The notes under the pieces are model-generated. The model saw only the letters and a list, made by a program, of their open reading frames with translations. It did not search any database and was not told the origin of the DNA. This document shows, piece after piece, positions 34,226 through 36,750 of a stretch of 36,750 nt of DNA. A program made the position numbers and the translations under genes. Position 1 is the first letter of the stretch. Each line of letters begins with the position of its first letter. The DNA is from Acidimicrobiia bacterium (lineage in GTDB: Bacteria; Actinomycetota; Acidimicrobiia; Spongiisociales; UBA5794): NCBI GenBank assembly GCA_030066715.1, contig JASJBC010000014.1, positions 1-36,750 of the forward strand. The letters run 5' to 3'.

Positions 34226-35537
34226 CGGCGAGGAGGGACAATAGGGGCTGGAACTTGAGCCGCGTCTCCTCGAGTTCTATCGCAGGATCCGACTCGGCGA
34301 CGATGCCATTGCCTGCATATAGCCGAGAGGTACGGCCGTTGAGCAAGGCGCAGCGGAGCGCAAGCGCAACGACGGCCTCGCCCGATGGGGTGATCCAGCC
34401 GACACCGCCCGAATACCAGCCACGGTCCAATCCCTCGACTTTGTCGATGAAGGCGAGTGCTTCGGCTCGGGGCGTGCCGCCTACCGCCGGTGTGGGATGG
34501 ATCGATGCAAGCACATCGCAGGTGCTCACACCGGGAAGCAAACTGGCGGTGATTTCGGTCGAGAGATGCTGCACGGTCGCCATCCGCCGCAGCGAGGGGC
34601 CATCCGAGTGAGTGAGAGCCTCGGTCAGCGGCCCGAGTCGGGAGACCAGGTCTTCGACCACCATCGAGTGTTCGGCTCGATTCTTGGCGCTGGCGAGAAG
34701 CTCCTCCCCAACGGCGACGTCGTCTTCGCCCTTGCCCCGTCGCGCCGACCCGGCAAGAGGGTTGAGCTTGATGTCGTTGCCGGAACGCGCAAGCAGTAGC
34801 TCCGGGCTGGCACCCACGAATGCCGAGTCTCCGACCATCGTCGCATAGACGTAGCCCGCAGGATTTGCGGCGCGCAGGTGGTAGACGAGGTCGAACGGAT
34901 CGGTGGCTCGCTCCGACTCGACCTGGACCGAGCGGGCCAGCACGACCTTCTGGAATGACCCGCCGCGAATCGCACCCACGGCCTCCGCCACCTCGGATTG
35001 CCACTCCGCCGTGGCAGGCACGGACTCAACCGTGTGCACGCCCGGATCTGGCGGCAGCGGTGCGTCCCAGGCGCTGAGACCGGCGAGCGTATCCAGCAGA
35101 CCTGCCACATCGGACCCGGCTCTGACGGCGACCCGCAACTCAGAGCCGTCGTGGTTGCCGACAACGGCGATCTCGGGAAGAACGACGTCCAGAGCGCCAA
35201 AGCCGGCCCACTCCGCTGCAGCGGGTCCGGTGGGATTGAAAGAGAAGCCGACAACGAGACGCGCCCGTGCCGCTGCGGAAGGCAACAGATCCATCTCTCG
35301 CTCGAGCGTTCTAAACCGGTCGGGGCCCGAGGTGTTCAGACGCTGGGCAACTCCCAAAGTCGCCATTTCTTCGCCCTCCGGCGATCGGAAGTAGGTGCTG
35401 TGCCCGAACAGCCGTGCTCCGGCTCGCACGACGGCCAGGGGGGCACAATCGACCGGGATCGAAGCCGTGCGCAGGTGGTCCGGGTCCCCGGACAGCTGGG
35501 TGCGAAGTTGGGCGAGTTGGTCGTGAGAGAGGAGCAC
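34218..35537 (-). CDS. menF: Isochorismate synthase
   Basis: 439 aa; ASPELLLARSGNDIKLNPLAGSARRG, EHSMVVEDLVSRLGPL, VQHLSTEITASLLPGVSTCDVLASIHPTPAVGGTPRAEAL, GVGWITPSGEAVVALALRCALL. Confidence 0.95.
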   Translation of the reverse strand: MLLSHDQLAQLRTQLSGDPDHLRTASIPVDCAPLAVVRAGARLFGHSTYFRSPEGEEMATLGVAQRLNTSGPDRFRTLEREMDLLPSAAARARLVVGFSFNPTGPAAAEWAGFGALDVVLPEIAVVGNHDGSELRVAVRAGSDVAGLLDTLAGLSAWDAPLPPDPGVHTVESVPATAEWQSEVAEAVGAIRGGSFQKVVLARSVQVESERATDPFDLVYHLRAANPAGYVYATMVGDSAFVGASPELLLARSGNDIKLNPLAGSARRGKGEDDVAVGEELLASAKNRAEHSMVVEDLVSRLGPLTEALTHSDGPSLRRMATVQHLSTEITASLLPGVSTCDVLASIHPTPAVGGTPRAEALAFIDKVEGLDRGWYSGGVGWITPSGEAVVALALRCALLNGRTSRLYAGNGIVAESDPAIELEETRLKFQPLLSLLAAT

Positions 35538-35561
35538 GAAAGACGATGCTAGCCAGCTATC

Positions 35562-36410
35562 TCACTTCAACCCGGCGACGGTGGCGGCAATCCGATCGGC
35601 AATGAGTCCCGGCTTCTCCATCCAGACGAAGTGAGAAGAGTCGGGCACGATTTCGTAGGTTGCATTGCCAAAGCGGCCCGTCAGCTCAGCGAGGAACTGC
35701 TCCTGGTGGGTCGTGGAATGCTCGCCGGCAAGGAGCAGCGCCGGCGTGTTGACCTCATGGAGCCGATCCCAGGCCGCATGCTCCGTTGCCGCCATGAAGA
35801 ACTCGGCCTCAGCTTCCGGGGTGCACTTCAGCACGACACCATCGTCGCCGTCACGCAGCCCGCCCGCCACATAGGCGCGCATGGCGCGATCGTCCCATCC
35901 GGAGAACGCCACCTTGCCGACGAAATTGGCATACGCCGCCTTGCGACTCGTGAACCCCGGCTTGCGTCGCCTAGCCCCGACCGACATCGGGTTGTCCGGA
36001 AACCGGCCGTACGGTGGGGGGAAGATGATCGGCTCCACGAGCACGAGGGCGTCAAACAGCCCGGGGTCGATCAGGTCGGCCAGCACGAGGGCTGCGCCTC
36101 CGGCCGAGTGCCCCACGCCTATTGCGGGAGTTGCCCCGCCGACCAACTCAACCACGTCACCGCCGATGTCCCACCAGTCGAACGGCGGATCGGGAGCAGA
36201 TGAGTCTCCGTGCGCACGCTGGTCCACAGCCACGGCAGTAAAGGTGTCGAGCCTCGTCGCCAGTTCGGAGATGATCGGGTCACACAGCTCCTTGCAGAAC
36301 CCGGTGGCGTGAACGAGCACTACGAGCGGATCGCCGTCACCCGTCGTCGAGTACGCGATTTCGACGCCATCGCGGGCCAGGAACGACCTGATCTCAGTCG
36401 TCGCCGTCAT
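35562..36410 (-). CDS. Alpha/beta hydrolase
   Basis: 282 aa; VVLVHATGFCKELCDPI, AVAVDQRAHGDSSAP, GVGHSAGGAALVLADL nucleophile elbow, PDSSHFVWMEKP. Confidence 0.9.
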   Translation of the reverse strand: MTATTEIRSFLARDGVEIAYSTTGDGDPLVVLVHATGFCKELCDPIISELATRLDTFTAVAVDQRAHGDSSAPDPPFDWWDIGGDVVELVGGATPAIGVGHSAGGAALVLADLIDPGLFDALVLVEPIIFPPPYGRFPDNPMSVGARRRKPGFTSRKAAYANFVGKVAFSGWDDRAMRAYVAGGLRDGDDGVVLKCTPEAEAEFFMAATEHAAWDRLHEVNTPALLLAGEHSTTHQEQFLAELTGRFGNATYEIVPDSSHFVWMEKPGLIADRIAATVAGLK

Positions 36411-36750
36411 CCAGACGCCAGGTCAGCAGATTGTTGACTTTGATCACTCCGTCGAGACGCCTCCCGAGCTCAGCCAGGAGACGGGCTTCGTTGCGGGTGC
36501 CGATCTCGCCGCTGAAGGTCACTACGCCGTTGGCGACCTCGACGTTTATGTCGTCTGGATCGACGAACAGCACGCGTCGCAGCAGATCCTCACGTATCTC
36601 GTCCTCGATGATCTCGTCCGGCCGCGTGAAGGCAGCGACAACATCGAGCCGCGAGATGATGCCAAGGCTCTTGCCGCCGGAATCCGTTACCGGGAGCCGA
36701 TTCACGTCGTTGATCACCATCATCCGGGCGGCCTCGGCGACGGTGGCATC
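36394..36750 (-). CDS. CBS domain + BON domain protein (N-terminus beyond right edge)
   Basis: Frame open to window edge: DATVAEAARMMVINDVNRLPVTDSGGKSLGIISRLDVVAAFTRPDE (CBS) and VEVANGVVTFSGEIGTRNEARLLAELGRRLDGVIKVNNLLTW (BON). Confidence 0.9.
   Translation of the reverse strand, partial: DATVAEAARMMVINDVNRLPVTDSGGKSLGIISRLDVVAAFTRPDEIIEDEIREDLLRRVLFVDPDDINVEVANGVVTFSGEIGTRNEARLLAELGRRLDGVIKVNNLLTWRLDDGDD

Overview
GC-rich actinobacterial-type chromosomal window (possibly Acidimicrobiia-like; the taxonomic guess is inference), densely coding, with about 32 supportable CDSs. I see no rRNA, tRNA, CRISPR array or IS element. Recognisable content: a 5'-truncated-by-window sufB; an Eis-like GNAT acetyltransferase; an F420-dependent (LLM) oxidoreductase; an amidohydrolase; a DUF222/HNH (13E12-type) protein; an amino-acid ABC importer; a class-V aminotransferase; a PQQ-propeller lipoprotein; an M3 peptidase; an ABC-2 exporter; a GntR(YtrA-like)/DUF1648 pair; and a scattered menaquinone cluster (menE, menB, menA, menD, menF). 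The best candidate for an undescribed system is at ~7.4-13.2 kb. It contains a Thr-rich single-pass protein, an OmpR-type response regulator plus histidine kinase, and a convergent five-gene operon. That operon encodes three small single-pass proteins (one with a Tyr-punctuated poly-Asp/Glu tail), an ApbE flavin transferase and a ferric-reductase-like bis-heme membrane protein. The two promoter regions share a TTAGCG-N5-TTA(G/A)C(G/C) direct-repeat box, which suggests one regulon for extracytoplasmic flavin/heme electron transfer or metal handling without an obvious flavin acceptor. Other notable structure: a composite hairpin plus G-quadruplex element upstream of sufB (1241-1374), a 9-bp-arm palindrome over the GntR start codon, an ABC permease gene apparently starting at ATC, and systematic 3' overlap of convergent genes.
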